A stretch of DNA of 64,000 nt, taken from positions 27,776,001-27,840,000 of the forward strand of contig JBANAY010000003.1 of the NCBI GenBank assembly GCA_037952775.1. The letters run 5' to 3'. The notes under the pieces were generated by a model. It saw only the letters and a program-made list of their open reading frames with translations. It had not been told where the DNA came from and searched no databases. A program made the translations under genes and the position numbers. Shown here piece after piece: positions 13,355 to 25,732 of this stretch. The DNA comes from Clonostachys chloroleuca (lineage: Eukaryota; Ascomycota; Sordariomycetes; Hypocreales; Bionectriaceae). Position 1 is the stretch's first letter; each line of letters begins with the position of its first letter.

Positions 13355-15303
13355 ATGTCTTCCACCGGGGAGAAGAAAGGAACCCAAGACGAGGGAATTC
13401 GGCGAGCTTCAACTACAGGCTCTGTTCAGTGTGGCGAAATCAAACCCAGCTCTGATGCCGTGACCCAAAGCTTCTATGCTTCTGCCGTCAGTGAGAGCTA
13501 TGCGAGGAAGTCCGAGCTGATTGCTCATCACCTTAATGAAATAGGGACTGGAAAGTAAGCTTATCATGATGGGTTACTCTCTCAGACAATGATTTCATGA
13601 CTTACATTCAATGCAGGTTTCAATGGATCCTGTTCATCGTCAATGGTTGTGGATGGATGGTAGGTTCTATACAGTAACCCTATCTTCTCAATGGCCTACA
13701 ATACTAATAAACGATCCAGATCGACAATTTCTGGTCCCAAGGTATTTCGGCGGTTCGACCCGCGATCGCAAACGAATTTACAGACATCCAACGCCTTAGC
13801 TACAGCTCCATTGCTTACTATGTTGGCTTGATCTTGGGGGCTCTCTTCTGGGGAACAGCAGTTGACTTCATTGGACGCAAACCCGCATTCAATGCCACAA
13901 TTATGATTGGGGCGATATTTGCTTGCGCTTCTGCTGGCTCACAGAACTTTGTGACGTTCTGTTCGCTGTGGGCTGTAATTGGTACCGCTGCCGGAGGTTA
14001 GCTCAGCGCATCTTGAAGAGACTATATTGTGCTTGTAACTGACCATACTCCAGGAAATGTCCCCGTTGATAGCATTGTTTTTCTCGAATTTGTGCCACAA
14101 ACCCACCAGTGGCTTCTAGTGACGCTCTCTGCCTGGTGGAACTTTGGCCAAGCGGTGGTCTCGCTGCTTTCGTGGGTGTTCCTGGCCAACTTTGCTTGCT
14201 CGGCCGATCAGGCACCTTGCCTCAGACAGGATAACATGGGCTGGTAAGCTACTACGAACCCTTTCCCGTCTTGTACTGCTTCTGATCGTCAAACTCAGGC
14301 GATATTTGATGATCACGCTCGGAGGTATTGCCCTTGCACTTGGTCTGCTCCGTATCTTTGTCTTCAAGATCCCAGAGTCCCCTAAGTTTCTCTTATCAAA
14401 GGGCCACGACGCCCAAGCCGTTGAAGCCGTCAACTATATTGCCAGATACAATAGCAAGCCAGAGACCTTGACCCTCGACATGCTACAGGAGATTGACCGC
14501 CAGATCGCCGCTCGAGACGCTTCGACCAACCAAACCAACGTCTCGGACGAAGCCCAAGCTACTGCCCTTACTCCGGTTCAAACAAAGCTATCTACAATGG
14601 ATATTATGAAAGAGAGCTTCAAAGATTTCAACGCCAGTAACTACAAAGCCTTGTTCGCTGGGAAGAAAATGGCGCAACACTCCATTGTGACATTTCTCAT
14701 CTGGCTCACGATTGGAGTTGCCTACCCGCTCTTCTTTGCTTTCATTACTTCCTACATCGAAGCCAACTCCCATTACACAAGCGACACTTCTTTCAACCGC
14801 ACATACATCATCTACATCATCGTGTCTGTTGTGGGTGTTGTTGGACCGGTTTCAGCTGGATTCGCTGTTGAGACACGCTTCGGAAGAAGATATATGATGG
14901 CCCTGAGTGCGGCTCTCACAGGAGTGTTCCTTTTTGCCTACACTACTGTCAAATCCGAGGCTGCTGATATCGGCTTCCAGTGTGCAACAGCCATTCTGGG
15001 CAACTTTGGTAGGTCCACATCGTATGCACATTGTAATTAGAAGAACATTGCAGCTAACCAAAGATCGCAGAATATGCCGTCATGTTTGCATTTACGCCTG
15101 AAAGTTTCCCGGGCCCTGTGCGAGGAACCGGCACAGGAATCGCAGCAACCCTCCTCCGATTCGGTGGTCTTGTTGCGAGCTTTGTGTCCTCTTACGCTGG
15201 ATATACCGTTGTGCCTATCTACGCAAGTGCGGCGCTATGGATTCTTGTTGGCCTGATGTGTTTCGGTCTTCCATATGAGACCCACGGGAGAGCTTCTATG
15301 TAG
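13355..15303 (+). CDS. hxnZ: HxnZ: MFS transporter, 550 aa
   Basis: Six exons: 13355-13554, 13617-13659, 13720-13996, 14054-14243, 14299-15008 and 15071-15303. The product is a 12-helix major facilitator of the sugar-porter/SV2/phosphate-symporter-like type. The A motif is DFIGRKPAFN after transmembrane helix 2. A GNVPVDS motif in helix 4, FKIPESPKFLLSKG before the central loop and ETRFGRRYMM before helix 8 follow, then FTPESFPGPVRGTGTG. An approximately 70-residue cytoplasmic N-terminus precedes the first helix. HxnZ of A. nidulans is one of two MFS proteins of the nicotinate regulon; which pathway compound it carries is not settled by sequence. The gene converges with hxnR. Confidence 0.87.
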
Positions 15304-16080
15304 ATGGGCAGACACTCATGTCCAATGGTTCGCGTTCTTTAAGGGTGGTAGTTGTCGGTCATGATACGCACGTCTTGACTTGTACGATCGACTAGTATTG
15401 TCTATTCTGATTACTTTGATATTGATGAATTTTATCAAGCCTATGAGCACGAATTGTGCTTGAGTTTAGATACTCCAAATGTAGGAATAAGCTTATGCTC
15501 GCAAGTTGGCATCAGGCAAGTATCAGAAGCTAGTATTTTAGACCCAAAGGATCTCTGTAGCCCAGAAACTGAGCGCGCATCGTACGAGACAGATTGTTAG
15601 CTGCCTAGGATCCCATGCACATACCGTTCAAGGATGGGGGTGTGAAGGTTGGGGATAGCCTTGTCGTTATTTGGCATGGGTGCAAGGAGTGCGGGCGCTG
15701 GAAAACCCACCCTCCCACTCTTGAACTTTCCTTCCTCACAACCAACCCTGGCTGTTTAAGTTATGCGGATCATCAAGCTATTAACTTGAGCAACTTTGAA
15801 CGTAACCATGTAATCCGTAGTGCTCGCCTGCAGCTTGGTAAGGAATAGGTGGCCACGCTTGCTACGGTTTTGTGACGCAGGACTAGCCAGCAGCAGTTGT
15901 TACCAGACTGCGAAGATTGAGTTTTCTACCATTTATAGCTTTCATCAAGTAGATGGCCTCTTAGAAATAGATATGCATTTGATAGCGTAGGTAGTGGATT
16001 GTGTGCGTGATATGCGATTTCTGATACTGATAGAATCATGAAATGAGAAGTCAAGGGGTTTATTTCAGACAATTTAATAT
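15304..16080. other. Convergent intergenic region hxnZ/hxnR
   Basis: 780 bp between two 3' ends. No supportable gene. It carries two matches to the hxn motif, CAAGGATGGGGG (15629-15640, plus) and CAAGAGTGGGAG (15712-15723, minus), although it is not a promoter of any called gene. They may be chance, or may act at a distance or on a non-coding transcript. Confidence 0.4.
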
Positions 16081-19000
16081 CTATTTATTCTCATGACTCC
16101 ATTCCAAAGGCTCGTCGTATTGGTTGACAAGTCTTTGAGGCACCAACCCCTTTAACACCGTAACACCAGCATGCACAATACCCCATCTGACCTTCGTTAA
16201 AATTTCGGCCATTGTCCATACCAACCCATTTGCTTGTCGTTTTGCAGCCGGTAGATTGGTGGACTCACTGGCTTGGGCCATGCTAGCCACCAAACTCTCC
16301 ATTTCAGACTGGGGGTTCCATATCATTTCGTCATCCTCATCGATTTCATCTAGTCCTATGGATGAGCCATTCGGTCGAGTATTAGGACGGGCGTGATGAT
16401 ATGCCCAGCAGGTCAGAGTAACTAGGTATAGGCACCAAGGAACATGAAACAAGCTCATGGCCTTCGATGTTGTAAGTGTCCTCGCATGCAGATGAAGCAT
16501 ATTAGCGGCGTGCTTTGCTGCAATCCTCGCTGGATTCATCATTGGTCTGCTGTTGCCTGCTGGAGAATCCTGAGAGTCCGTCGAGTACTGAGGCGTTGGA
16601 GGGTTGCTGCCATGAGCCCCCTCTAACGTGTCATTGCTCGATGAAGCGGCCCAGCGCTTGACGATCTGCACGGAGCGTAGAAAGTCTCTTTGCTGTACTG
16701 GACGCCCCAGAATATGGCGGGCACCGGCATATATCTGAACATCCAAGAAATCCATATTCAGCAGAACCTTTACTGCATGATACAGCGCCTGATATGCAGC
16801 TGCGTAGACTGCGATTTCAGAAATCTGGGCTTCCTCAGTTCCAGTACGCTCAACTGCGTTGCTCACACGTCGTCCGCTTCTCTGGGCATTTTGTAGTCGA
16901 GCGATCGACGCGGTGCAATGCGCACTGAAATCTTTCTCCCAACGATCATAAGCGGAGCTAATCATCCTCTTCCACCCAGACCTGCCGCTCACACTACCAC
17001 CAGCAATGACTCCGAGGGCCGTCTGATCTCTCCTTTCCATATCCCAGGCAATGGACATCAAACCATGCAGGATGAGAACGCGAGCCAAAATGGTGAGATT
17101 GGAAGGACGTGGTACTGAAGGCGAAAGGTAAGACTTGAGTGCAACAAGATACGGGGTGCCGTGGTCTGCTGATGGTGTTGATCTCCACGCTGCTGCCCAT
17201 AGGGCAGGGTCCCTCGCTTCCCAGATTCCCTGAGTGCAGGGCATGTTGACACGAATCTCAAAGGCAGACATACACAAGCTTTGGCAGAAGAGCACGGCGT
17301 GCTGGGTGTCCCACATGAAGCAAAGCAGAGCAAGTCTAGTTTAGGTAGTCTGTCAGTTCATTGCCATCTTCAAGGATTATTAAAATTGCATACCTTTTCT
17401 TTTGCTCCGCCACAGTCCATTTCAGCCAAGCCTGCCTCAAGCTACCTTCGTGATTCTCATCTGATATGGTGGGCGGACCGACTGGTTGTACGGACTGGCA
17501 GTCAGATCGGCGAATGAGATTGATGAGAAGGCCGTGGAACAAGTGACTCATCTCATGCTGCTTCTGTCCAGCTCTGGACTTGCCAAAGCACTCCACTAGT
17601 AGAATTGTCTGCAATGTCCAAAGTTTGGGCTGGGGTGAGAACCCAGCGTGCGCAAATATTTGGGGTCGTATCGAATCGTGGATGCACACGGCTAATTGGT
17701 GGGAATCTTTGCCTGAGTAGGTTGCCCCTAGGAGTAGGATAGATAACAGTAGCAGAGGCTCTACCTCCGCTGGATTGAATGAAGCCAAGTGAATGAGAGG
17801 ATAGGCCGTATTAAATCGGGTAAAGAATAAGTCGAGATAGCTCTGAAGTGACGTGGTGGATAGTAGAGGATCCTGCCACATGGACTCGCGCTGCTCAGGA
17901 AAGCAGGGGTTCGATGCTTCGATCACATTCAAAATGCTTTGACGAACATCATCGTCTATTTCGGGAACGTGGATACTTTGAATAGAGGAAAATGGCCTCT
18001 CGAGAGATGGGGGATGCTCTAATGTCACTGGGTTCCGCCGTTTTTGAGCAATTACTTCGGCGGGCGATGAGGCTGCAGATACAACCCTTCGTTCTGTACC
18101 CTGTCCAGCGATAGGTGATTCGGTTATGAATGACTGATGTGCTCTTTCAGAGAAATTCTCGTCCCGAGTCTGATTACTAGCGATGCTATTGTGTCGGTGG
18201 GGATCCATATCCTGGACAGAGTCTTGTTGAGGTTCTGACCAAAGTTGGGAGCTATTCATTGATACCGGGGAGGCAGCAAATGAGTTCTTCGAAGTAACGT
18301 AAGCGTCAGTGTTGATGATGGCGTTTGGCCCCAATGAATTTGTATCTTTTTCAAGGGGGAGAGAAAAGTCGCGAATATTGAACAACCAATTATAGTCCAG
18401 AGCGGTAGTATACGGCATATTAAATGATGAGGCGGTGTCAGGCTGGAAAATTTGAGCGTACTCCAACTCAGAGATATTCTGCTGGATCGCTAAGTCTGTC
18501 CAGGATGAATCATACGGGATAAAGGAGGTTTGGTTTTGAGCTCCCGAATTGGAGTCAAAGCAGGCCTGGGAGATGGGACTATGATGATTGAATTCTGGCG
18601 GCGGCTGATGCTGCTGGTGTTGGCGAGCCTCCTCGCCAAAGGGGAGGCAGTCGATGGGGGGATGCTGAACAGCTTCAGGCCCTGCGTTTGGAAAGAATAA
18701 CGCGTCGCTGTTCACCAAAGACTCTGTCACATCACAAGGCTCAGGATCCGGGGATGGCTCCTGCTGAGCGACCTGCTCAGTAGGGCCCTTGTCAGTCTCA
18801 CCGTTGAGACACGGGCGTTTCTGGACGACAGAGCCGTCAGGCGTAGCCCAGGCTCGTTTTCTGGTATCTAATGTGCCACAACCGGGGCCGCCTGCTTCTA
18901 AGTCTTTTTGACGATGTCTTTCCATATGCCTCTCTGTTGGGAATACGTTAACATCGGCGACGTCGAGGTTTCAGATCAGGCTGGCATTCTACATACTCAA

Positions 19001-19330
19001 GAGGTCCGGGCGCTTGAAATGGGCACGGCAGAGTTCGCAAGCTAAGCCGCCAGGAGCATGATTGAGTGCATGGCGTTGAAGATGCTCGGCTCTGGTGAAG
19101 CGTTTGGCACAGCCTGGATGAGAGCAAACGAAGGATTTTTCCTGGGTTGCTGGTTCATCGTGGGCCTGCTGGTCAGGCCTCGAGGGCATCACTGATCTGG
19201 CCATATCCGCCATTCCTTGAGCAATTCCATCCACTCCTGATGGGCGATGGGATGAATGGAGGTCGAAAGTAAGGGTATTAGGGGCCATGTCACCACCAGC
19301 GTTCTTGCTGGGTACCAGCAGGTTAATCAA
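16081..19330 (-). CDS. hxnR: HxnR: C2H2 / fungal_trans pathway regulator, 1042 aa
   Basis: Exons 19330-18997, 18933-17394 and 17335-16081. Two adjacent C2H2 fingers lie at residues 69-91 (CSHPGCAKRFTRAEHLQRH) and about 98-119 (CELCRAHFKRPDLLKRHMERH). The second finger is completed only by splicing intron 1. A long low-complexity linker follows, then a fungal_trans-type regulatory domain (YLDLFFTRFNTAYPLIHLAS onwards) running into exon 3. This two-finger plus fungal_trans layout is that of HxnR, the specific activator of A. nidulans nicotinate genes. Finger contact residues are R/H/R and R/L/R, predicting 5'-GNGGGG. An internal ATG at 19288 is an alternative start. It is divergent from hxnN. 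Confidence 0.9.
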
Positions 19331-19814
19331 AAGTGGAATGGACGACGATAATAGACGCCAGTAATGCGATGGGTCCGTCCCACAATAGATAAAGAACGAA
19401 AGGAAGACGGCTGTGATGCCCCTGGGAAGAGTGGGAGAAAGAGGATGCCCTGATAAGCAGAGCCTAGGCGGATGCTGGGGCCGGACCCACGACTCATGAA
19501 TGGAGAGGCCGAATCACGGAGAAAATAGAAGCTGCGTGATTGGGCGTCTTTGAGTAGTGGGAGGGTGTTCAGGCTAATCTTATCCTCTCTTGCAACGATC
19601 CATCATCCAACCACCCCAAACTCTACCCCGCATACCCCTCGCTTCTAGTCCGTTTTGCTCTCGGCTTCTAACAGATTTCACGCCATACGAACAGTTGATC
19701 CAGCCGAAACCAGCAAGGCTTTGCCCTCCCACAGACTTTGAAGACTGTTTCAGCAGCCCTCCCTTCAGCCTAGCCTACCTCGTGGCCTACTGGACTGCTG
19801 TGCTGCACTTCAAG
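19331..19814. promoter_or_regulatory. Divergent promoter hxnR/hxnN
   Basis: 480 bp bidirectional region. The best G-rich sites are relaxed: GAAGAGTGGGAG at 19426-19437 and GAGTAGTGGGAGGG around 19552-19565. The absence of a full GTGGGG site next to the regulator gene could mean weaker self-control, but this is inference. An open frame continues upstream of the chosen hxnN ATG without family similarity. Confidence 0.45.
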
Positions 19815-21832
19815 ATGATTGACACGCGCGAAAAGCATGACACAAACCCCAAGCCCCGCTGGGAGGATGTCGTTGCTCAAAAGAAGAAGCAGCAAGCTGA
19901 GGCTCTGGCAATCAAATTCGAGCCGCTGCGGCCAGATATCGTCGGGAGCATCACGGCTCTGAACTCGCCGGGTGAAATTACGTCAAAGATTCTTAGTGGA
20001 CAGTTGACTTCTCACGAGATCGCCAGGGCATTTATACAGAGGTACCTTTCCATGAGAACAATAAAGATCCCTTGCAGTGAAAAGTGTTGACTTGATAGTC
20101 TATAGTGCTCGTGAAGCGCATGAACAGGTACGTCCATCCCACATCTTAGAACTATAGCTTTACAATTCTTACACACGTCTCTTTTTTTTCAAAATACAGA
20201 CCAACTGGTATGTACAGTTCCATAAGATTCAGTATTAGAGTAGCCCCGGGACTAACATCAGCATGTTCTTTAAGCCTAACCGAAATCCTCTTTGAGGAGG
20301 CTCTGAATGAGGCGAAAAAGCTAGACAAATACTTTTCGGAACATGGCAAGCTCGTCGGTCCGTTTCATGGAGTTCCTATCACTCTTAAGGACCAGTTTGA
20401 TGTCAAGGGTTATGATTCAACGATAGGCTATGTTGGCCGCAGCTTCAAACCGGCTGAGGAAGACGCAGTCGTGGTAAAGCTCTTGAGGTCGTTTGGTGCG
20501 ATTGTCATCGCAAAGTCAAACCTTCCTCAGAGTATCATGGTAAGAATTCTTTCATGTTGCAGTATATCCTATCAAGCAGTATCTTACATAGACTCAGTGG
20601 TGCGAAACAGAAAATCCGCTCTGGGGGCTCACAACAAATCCTAGCGATAAAGATTACACACCAGGAGGTTCAACGGGCGGCGAAGGTGTTCTGCTGGCTT
20701 TGGGTGCCAGTATGCTAGGGTGGGGGACAGATATTGGAGGGAGTATTCGAATTCCTTCCCATATGATGGGACTCTATGGATTGAAACCCAGTGTAAGTTT
20801 TCTGGCGGTCCTGATTATAGGCAGTTCATCCTAACTAGCATTCACATCAGAGTGCTCGACTTCCCTACCGAGGAGTCCCAGTGTCCACCGATGGACAGGA
20901 ACATGTGCCTTCATCTATTGGGCCTTTGGCTCGGAATTTGAATATGATTCACGCCGTAACGGAAGCTCTCATTTCCGCTGAGCCATGGAAATTAGACGCT
21001 CGATGCGCTGCCCTTCCATGGAGAGAAGAAACATTTCAAGAAGTTCAGTCTCGTCCATTAACTATCGGCGTTTTGTATGATGATGAAGTCGTGAGGCCGC
21101 ATCCACCAATTGCTCGCGTTTTGCGCACAGTTATTGAGGCGCTTAAGGCTGCTGGGCATGAAATAATCGAGTGGGATGCTAGTCTTCACTCTGAGTGTGT
21201 GGCAGTTATGGTACTGATCCTTCTTGAAACTTTCTTTCTATTACATCAGTGCTAACAAATCATTATTTTAGGATCAATATTATACCGCAGATGGAGGGAA
21301 AGATATAAGAGACGCTGTATCAGAAGGAGGCGAGCCATTCATCCCCCATGTAGAGCGGCTTATTAACTCCGGTGCTCCAATTTCGGTACATGGCTATTGG
21401 GCTCTTAACCGCAGTAAATGGGAACTGCAACAAAAATACATGGAAAAATGGGAGAATCTCAGATCCCCAAAGACTGGTCGGGTGGCTGATGTGGTAATAT
21501 TGCCACCCATGCCACACACGGCTGTACCTCATACGGCTTGTCGCTGGGTTGGTTATACCAAAGTGTGGAACTTTCTAGACTACCCAGCCTTGGTTCTCCC
21601 CGCTGGTACTGTAACTCGAGATGATATTGACGAACCTTGGGAATTTGCCCCTAGGAATCCCAAGGATGAGTGGACTGGCAAGCTTTGGCAAGATCAGCGG
21701 CAGAAAATGGCGGATTTGAGATTGCCCGTTGGTGTCCAACTGATTTGTAGAAAGCTTGAAGAGGAGAAGCTTCTTGGTGTCGGCAAGGTTGTCGATGAAG
21801 TAATTAGGGAAAGCAGAGGGAGCCTTAAATGA
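19815..21832 (+). CDS. hxnN: HxnN: amidase-signature hydrolase, 545 aa
   Basis: Seven exons: 19815-20041, 20106-20127, 20200-20207, 20275-20539, 20598-20792, 20851-21210 and 21272-21832. The third is only 8 bases. The joined product is a full-length amidase-signature enzyme related to fungal acetamidases. The catalytic Lys is in PITLKDQFDVKG, the cis-Ser in GGSTGGEGVLLALG and the nucleophilic Ser in GTDIGGSIRIPS. C-terminal NFLDYPALVLPAGTV and LPVGVQLICRKLEEEKLL are typical. In the hxn pathway HxnN deamidates alpha-hydroxyglutaramate to alpha-hydroxyglutarate. The start at 19815 was chosen because the following WEDVVAQKKKQQAEAL matches amidase N-termini. Confidence 0.9.
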
Positions 21833-22199
21833 TTTAGAAACCGGTCAATACAATTCGCCGTTGTTCAATCGGCTTAACCAGAACAAGTATGTTGAATGCC
21901 GATTTTCTTCTCACACGATTCTCTTGGATTTCATCAGGCCACAATGGTGCTGAATACCGTGATAGATCTATAGAAAGAATTCTAAAAGGAGCTCATAAAA
22001 ACCTTGATAATCTTACATACGTCAACCCCTTTCTGCAACAGAGACGATTGGCGCTTCGATACACAGCAACGGTCATATCTATAAGCTGACGAAAAATACG
22101 TTTAGGATACTTTAACTATAGTTACTCACATCTACATGTCCAAGGTTACGTATCTATGGTTGAATAGTTGCTTTATTAGTTACATCTATAATGTGAAGT
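21833..22199. other. Convergent intergenic region hxnN/hxnM
   Basis: About 370 bp, AT-rich, holding the 3' ends of both genes. Nothing else recognised. Confidence 0.5.
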
Positions 22200-23683
22200 T
22201 CACGCTTGAGACCTCTTCCATTCCTCGTACTTCTTCATGACTTCCTCCTTACTTGCTGGCATTAATGCTCCTTCAGGAACCGGGTTCTTACTCTTAAAGT
22301 AATCGCACATCTATTGAATAGGTATGAAGGTAAGCCAGTGTCGCAGAAAGGGTTTCCAAGCATGCAAATTTCATGTGGATATTCCAAACAAATAGGCCTT
22401 ACCTCTGCCATCGTAACCCACTCCACGCCTTCGTGCTTATTGATGTGTTCAATGAGTCTTTCATGCATTAATAACACGTGTGGTCGCCCGGAAACATCAC
22501 TTGAGAATATTATTAGCCTGGCTTTGGGGGATACGTGACCTTTTCGAATGCAACTAACGGGTGGATGGTCATCGGGAAAATGAACTCATCTATGACGGCT
22601 TGTTAATATGATTGTGTCAAAAATATGTCAAAAAGAGATTTACATACCATATTCTCGGTAAAAGTAGTCGAAATGATCTCTCCAGATGTCTTCAACATCC
22701 CTCGGATTCACCCATCCGTGAGAGTTGGCAGAGTTCTTCATGAACATCATTGGAGGCAGATCATCGATATACCTAGACTAATCAGCTTCTATTATCATTG
22801 ATTTGCAGAGATCATAACTCTTACCAGGAGCCTGGAATCTCGACCAGGCCAGTCTCTTTCCCTTTGACCAGGGGTTTCATCCACTCCTCTGCCTTCTTTG
22901 AGTAATCGATCTTCGTCCAACTGTCCCCTGTACGTAGCCAGTACGCCTGGCAATCTTCGTGGGACATCGAATGGTCGTATCTTGACAGCTGTGTAAGTAT
23001 GCGAACGTCTTGGGAGGTTGGCCATGAAAGGGTGTCTCACTCGATTCCATAGCTAAGCATAAGTTCCGTGCCTTCTGCGCTGGTTTCCCACCAAGGGGCT
23101 ACAGAACCACGGGGAGGCTTGCCGCAGAATTCTGTGAGCATCTTCCAAGTCTTATCCAAAACATCTCTTTGTTGTTCCAAAGTCATGTCTACGGGATTCT
23201 CGTGACTGTAGCCGTGAAGGCCTTGAAGAATGTTAGTATGTTTCCTCTTGGCCTTTGATCTGATTGCCTACCAATTTCGTGACCCGCATCCCGTACCATG
23301 GCGCATTCTTCTGGGAATGTTTCCAGGCTGTGGCCAGGAATGAACCATGATGCCTTGATGTTGTACTTCTCAAACAAAGTGAGTAGGCGGCGGGTGCCAA
23401 TTGTCCCTGCCCAGAGACCTGCATGCAGTATTAGCAGCGTGCTTCAATTGAAGATTACATCGGACAAACCTCGAGATATGTCACTCGTCGAATCCTCTCC
23501 TCCGTCTGTGTGAAAGTTAGTTCCAGGTTTAGGTGAGAAGGGCCACCGACATAACATACAGGAGCCTAGCCATCCCGCAACAGCATCAATGTCAACACCG
23601 TAGCTAAGTTTATCTTAGTAAGATACGAACATCATTTTGCTGTCGACGATGGCCTACCAGACGAGAACCTTCTTCTTGTCCAT
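22200..23683 (-). CDS. hxnM: HxnM: polysaccharide-deacetylase-fold cyclic imide hydrolase, 317 aa
   Basis: Ten small exons: 23683-23658, 23603-23560, 23505-23470, 23418-23272, 23221-23041, 22980-22825, 22772-22648, 22589-22559, 22499-22403 and 22310-22200. All phases match and give one NodB-type protein. The first metal/active-site motif is [11 protein letters not shown], the second [13 protein letters not shown] (His-x3-His type) and a distal segment is [17 protein letters not shown]. There is no signal peptide, consistent with a cytosolic enzyme rather than a secreted chitin deacetylase. In the hxn pathway HxnM opens the ring of 3-hydroxypiperidine-2,6-dione to alpha-hydroxyglutaramate. The high intron density is unusual for so short a gene. 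It is divergent from hxnW. Confidence 0.88.
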
Positions 23684-24399
23684 GTTAGAGATTAGTCTTC
23701 CTTTCTAGGGGTTCTGATTCGTTAATTCGCGAAAAGGTCAGGGGTCCAGTAATAAGTTACATGAACTCGATCAATACAACAACTTAGCTTCATTTTTCAT
23801 TGTAGCCCAGGGGCAGTCTTATGCATGGTTATTCGCATAGGTCCATCATCCCAACGTCTCGAGGGTGGAGACAGTTTGCCTCTGCTAGTGCAAGATGTTC
23901 GCCTACCAGACATCAACCCCGCATTGCCACACGACTGTTGCATTATCTCGAGCAAGCGGAAACAACGCTTGTATCGCTAGGGAGCAAGAGTGGGCAATGT
24001 GTTTATCTGCGGGGGTGTTTAGCGTCGCGAATGGTCACGATGGCAGATCTCCGCGAATGGCGAGTAATGAGGCATGTTCACGTCGTATTCTATTGGCACA
24101 CCCACTCCCCCATTCTCGCCCACTCTTGCCTATCATGTCAGAAATGGGGTCACTGGCCCATCCATGGGGTTCTCATTCCGCGGCTGTGGCCCACAACATC
24201 AATGCCGTGGATCGGTTTGATGTTGGAGTAGATGCCAGGTGATAGAATAGGTGGAAAATTTAGTCCAGATATGCAGCCGACAAGAGAGTGTTTATGATTA
24301 TCTACTGCCAATATATACAATAGTGGTAAAACTTACAGCACGTTAATTCTCCCAAGAAAGTAGCCCATCCTCTCAAGGATACACAACCCACCCTCAATC
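23684..24399. promoter_or_regulatory. Divergent promoter hxnM/hxnW with clustered motifs
   Basis: 700 bp bidirectional region. Motif copies are CAAGAGTGGGCA (23985-23996, plus), CGAGAATGGGGG (24107-24118, minus) and CAAGAGTGGGCG (24117-24128, minus), the last two overlapping by two bases. TGATTATCT and GATAAT-type sequences nearby could serve AreA. Overlapping 136- and 115-codon open frames lie here but show no coding features. Confidence 0.55.
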
Positions 24400-25294
24400 A
24401 TGTCCAAGGTGAGTATAGCTTGATGATAAAAGCATCCCATTTGTTGATTTGCCAATTAGTCTACTAATGGAATCGAATTCAGTTTAACCTTCAGGGCCGT
24501 GTTGCCATCGTGACCGGTGGTGCCAGAGGCTGTGGCTATGCCTTTGCCCAGGGCTTAGCTGAAGCAGGAGCTGATGTCGCGCTCTTCGATGTTATTGACC
24601 CAGCCCCTGCAGACTTTGAGAAGCTTTCTTCTGCTTATGGTATCAAAGCTCGGGCGTACAAGGTTGACGTTACGTCTCTTGCAAGTCTTGAAGCCGCATT
24701 CGCCTCCGTGAAGACCGACTTTGATGGAAAATTAGATATTCTTGTGGCATGCGCAGGAGTGAACAAAAATGTGCACTTCCTACAAACAGAAGAGTCTGAT
24801 TTTGAAAAGTTGTTTGGCGTGAACTGCAAGGGGGTGTACTTCTCGGCCAAACTTGCTGCCCAGGCGATGATTGCAAATGGTACCAAATGCGGTAGCATTA
24901 TCTTTGTAGCCTCCATCGCCTCCCATATGGCCATCAGATCGCAGCGTTCTACCGCCTACTGTGGTACCAAAGGCGCCGTGCGGGCTATGGTGGCACCTAT
25001 CGCTGCTGAGTTAAACGAGTATGGGATCCGCGTCAACTCAATAAGCCCGGGATATGTACGCACAGAGATGACGAATCCCTTCCCTCACCTTCTTGAAGGA
25101 TGGAAAGATGAAATTATGAACCACCGCGTGGCCGAGCCCGACGACATCCAAGGGGCATGTGTGTTCCTGGCGAGCGATGCAAGCAGGTGAGTTGAGAATA
25201 TCCAACTGATCTTAGGAGACTACGGATGCTAACAATTGTAAGGTATTGCACGGGAAGTGATGTCTTGGTCGATGGAGGAGTGACGAAGTGGTAG
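24400..25294 (+). CDS. hxnW: HxnW: short-chain dehydrogenase/reductase, 254 aa
   Basis: Exon 1 is nine bases (ATG TCC AAG, 24400-24408); exons 2 and 3 are 24483-25186 and 25243-25294. This is a classical SDR. The NAD(P) motif is VTGGARGCGYAFAQG, followed by ACAGVNK in the NNAG position. The catalytic Ser is in FVASIAS, the catalytic Tyr-x3-Lys is YCGTKGAV, and INSISPGYVRTEM follows. SDVLVDGGVTKW at the C-terminus supports the last exon. In the hxn pathway HxnW is the ketoreductase-type step before imide hydrolysis; its exact substrate here is inferred from synteny. The length is typical. Confidence 0.9.
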
Positions 25295-25732
25295 TCAGAT
25301 TCGCAGAATATAATATCATCTTGCTTCTATTTCGATTCTATCATACAAGGCTATATGTGATGGACTTGTTAACGAGCCCAAGCGTCATCGACAGTCGTTC
25401 ATTAAGGGATTCCAGGACTAGTGCATTCATGAGGAGCCAATTTATTGACAGTTTCTTTTTGTTCACAAGAAATACCGTTCGCAAACACTACCGAATTAAA
25501 ACAATGTTCAATCACATGTCTATATTCTATATTAGAAGACGGTTATTGAACGCCTTGACATATATGCTATACGATAGGTAGCGATGAGCTGTTCAAGATG
25601 ACAGGGTTGGCTCCACAGACGTAGTCAATTCTGGCTCTTCTCAAGTTATTCGACGGAACGTTCAAGCGTCTAATCTAAGGGTGATCTCATCGAGAGGACT
25701 TAGCTTCAACTGATTGAATAACAATCGAGCTT
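25295..25732. other. Convergent intergenic region hxnW/hxnP
   Basis: 440 bp AT-rich region between two stop codons. One 97-codon plus-strand open frame lies in it but is low-complexity and is not called. Confidence 0.5.

Noticed and set aside
23821..24242. Overlapping frames of 136 and 115 codons between hxnM and hxnW
   Set aside because: They lie in the bidirectional promoter and cover the motif cluster; no coding features.
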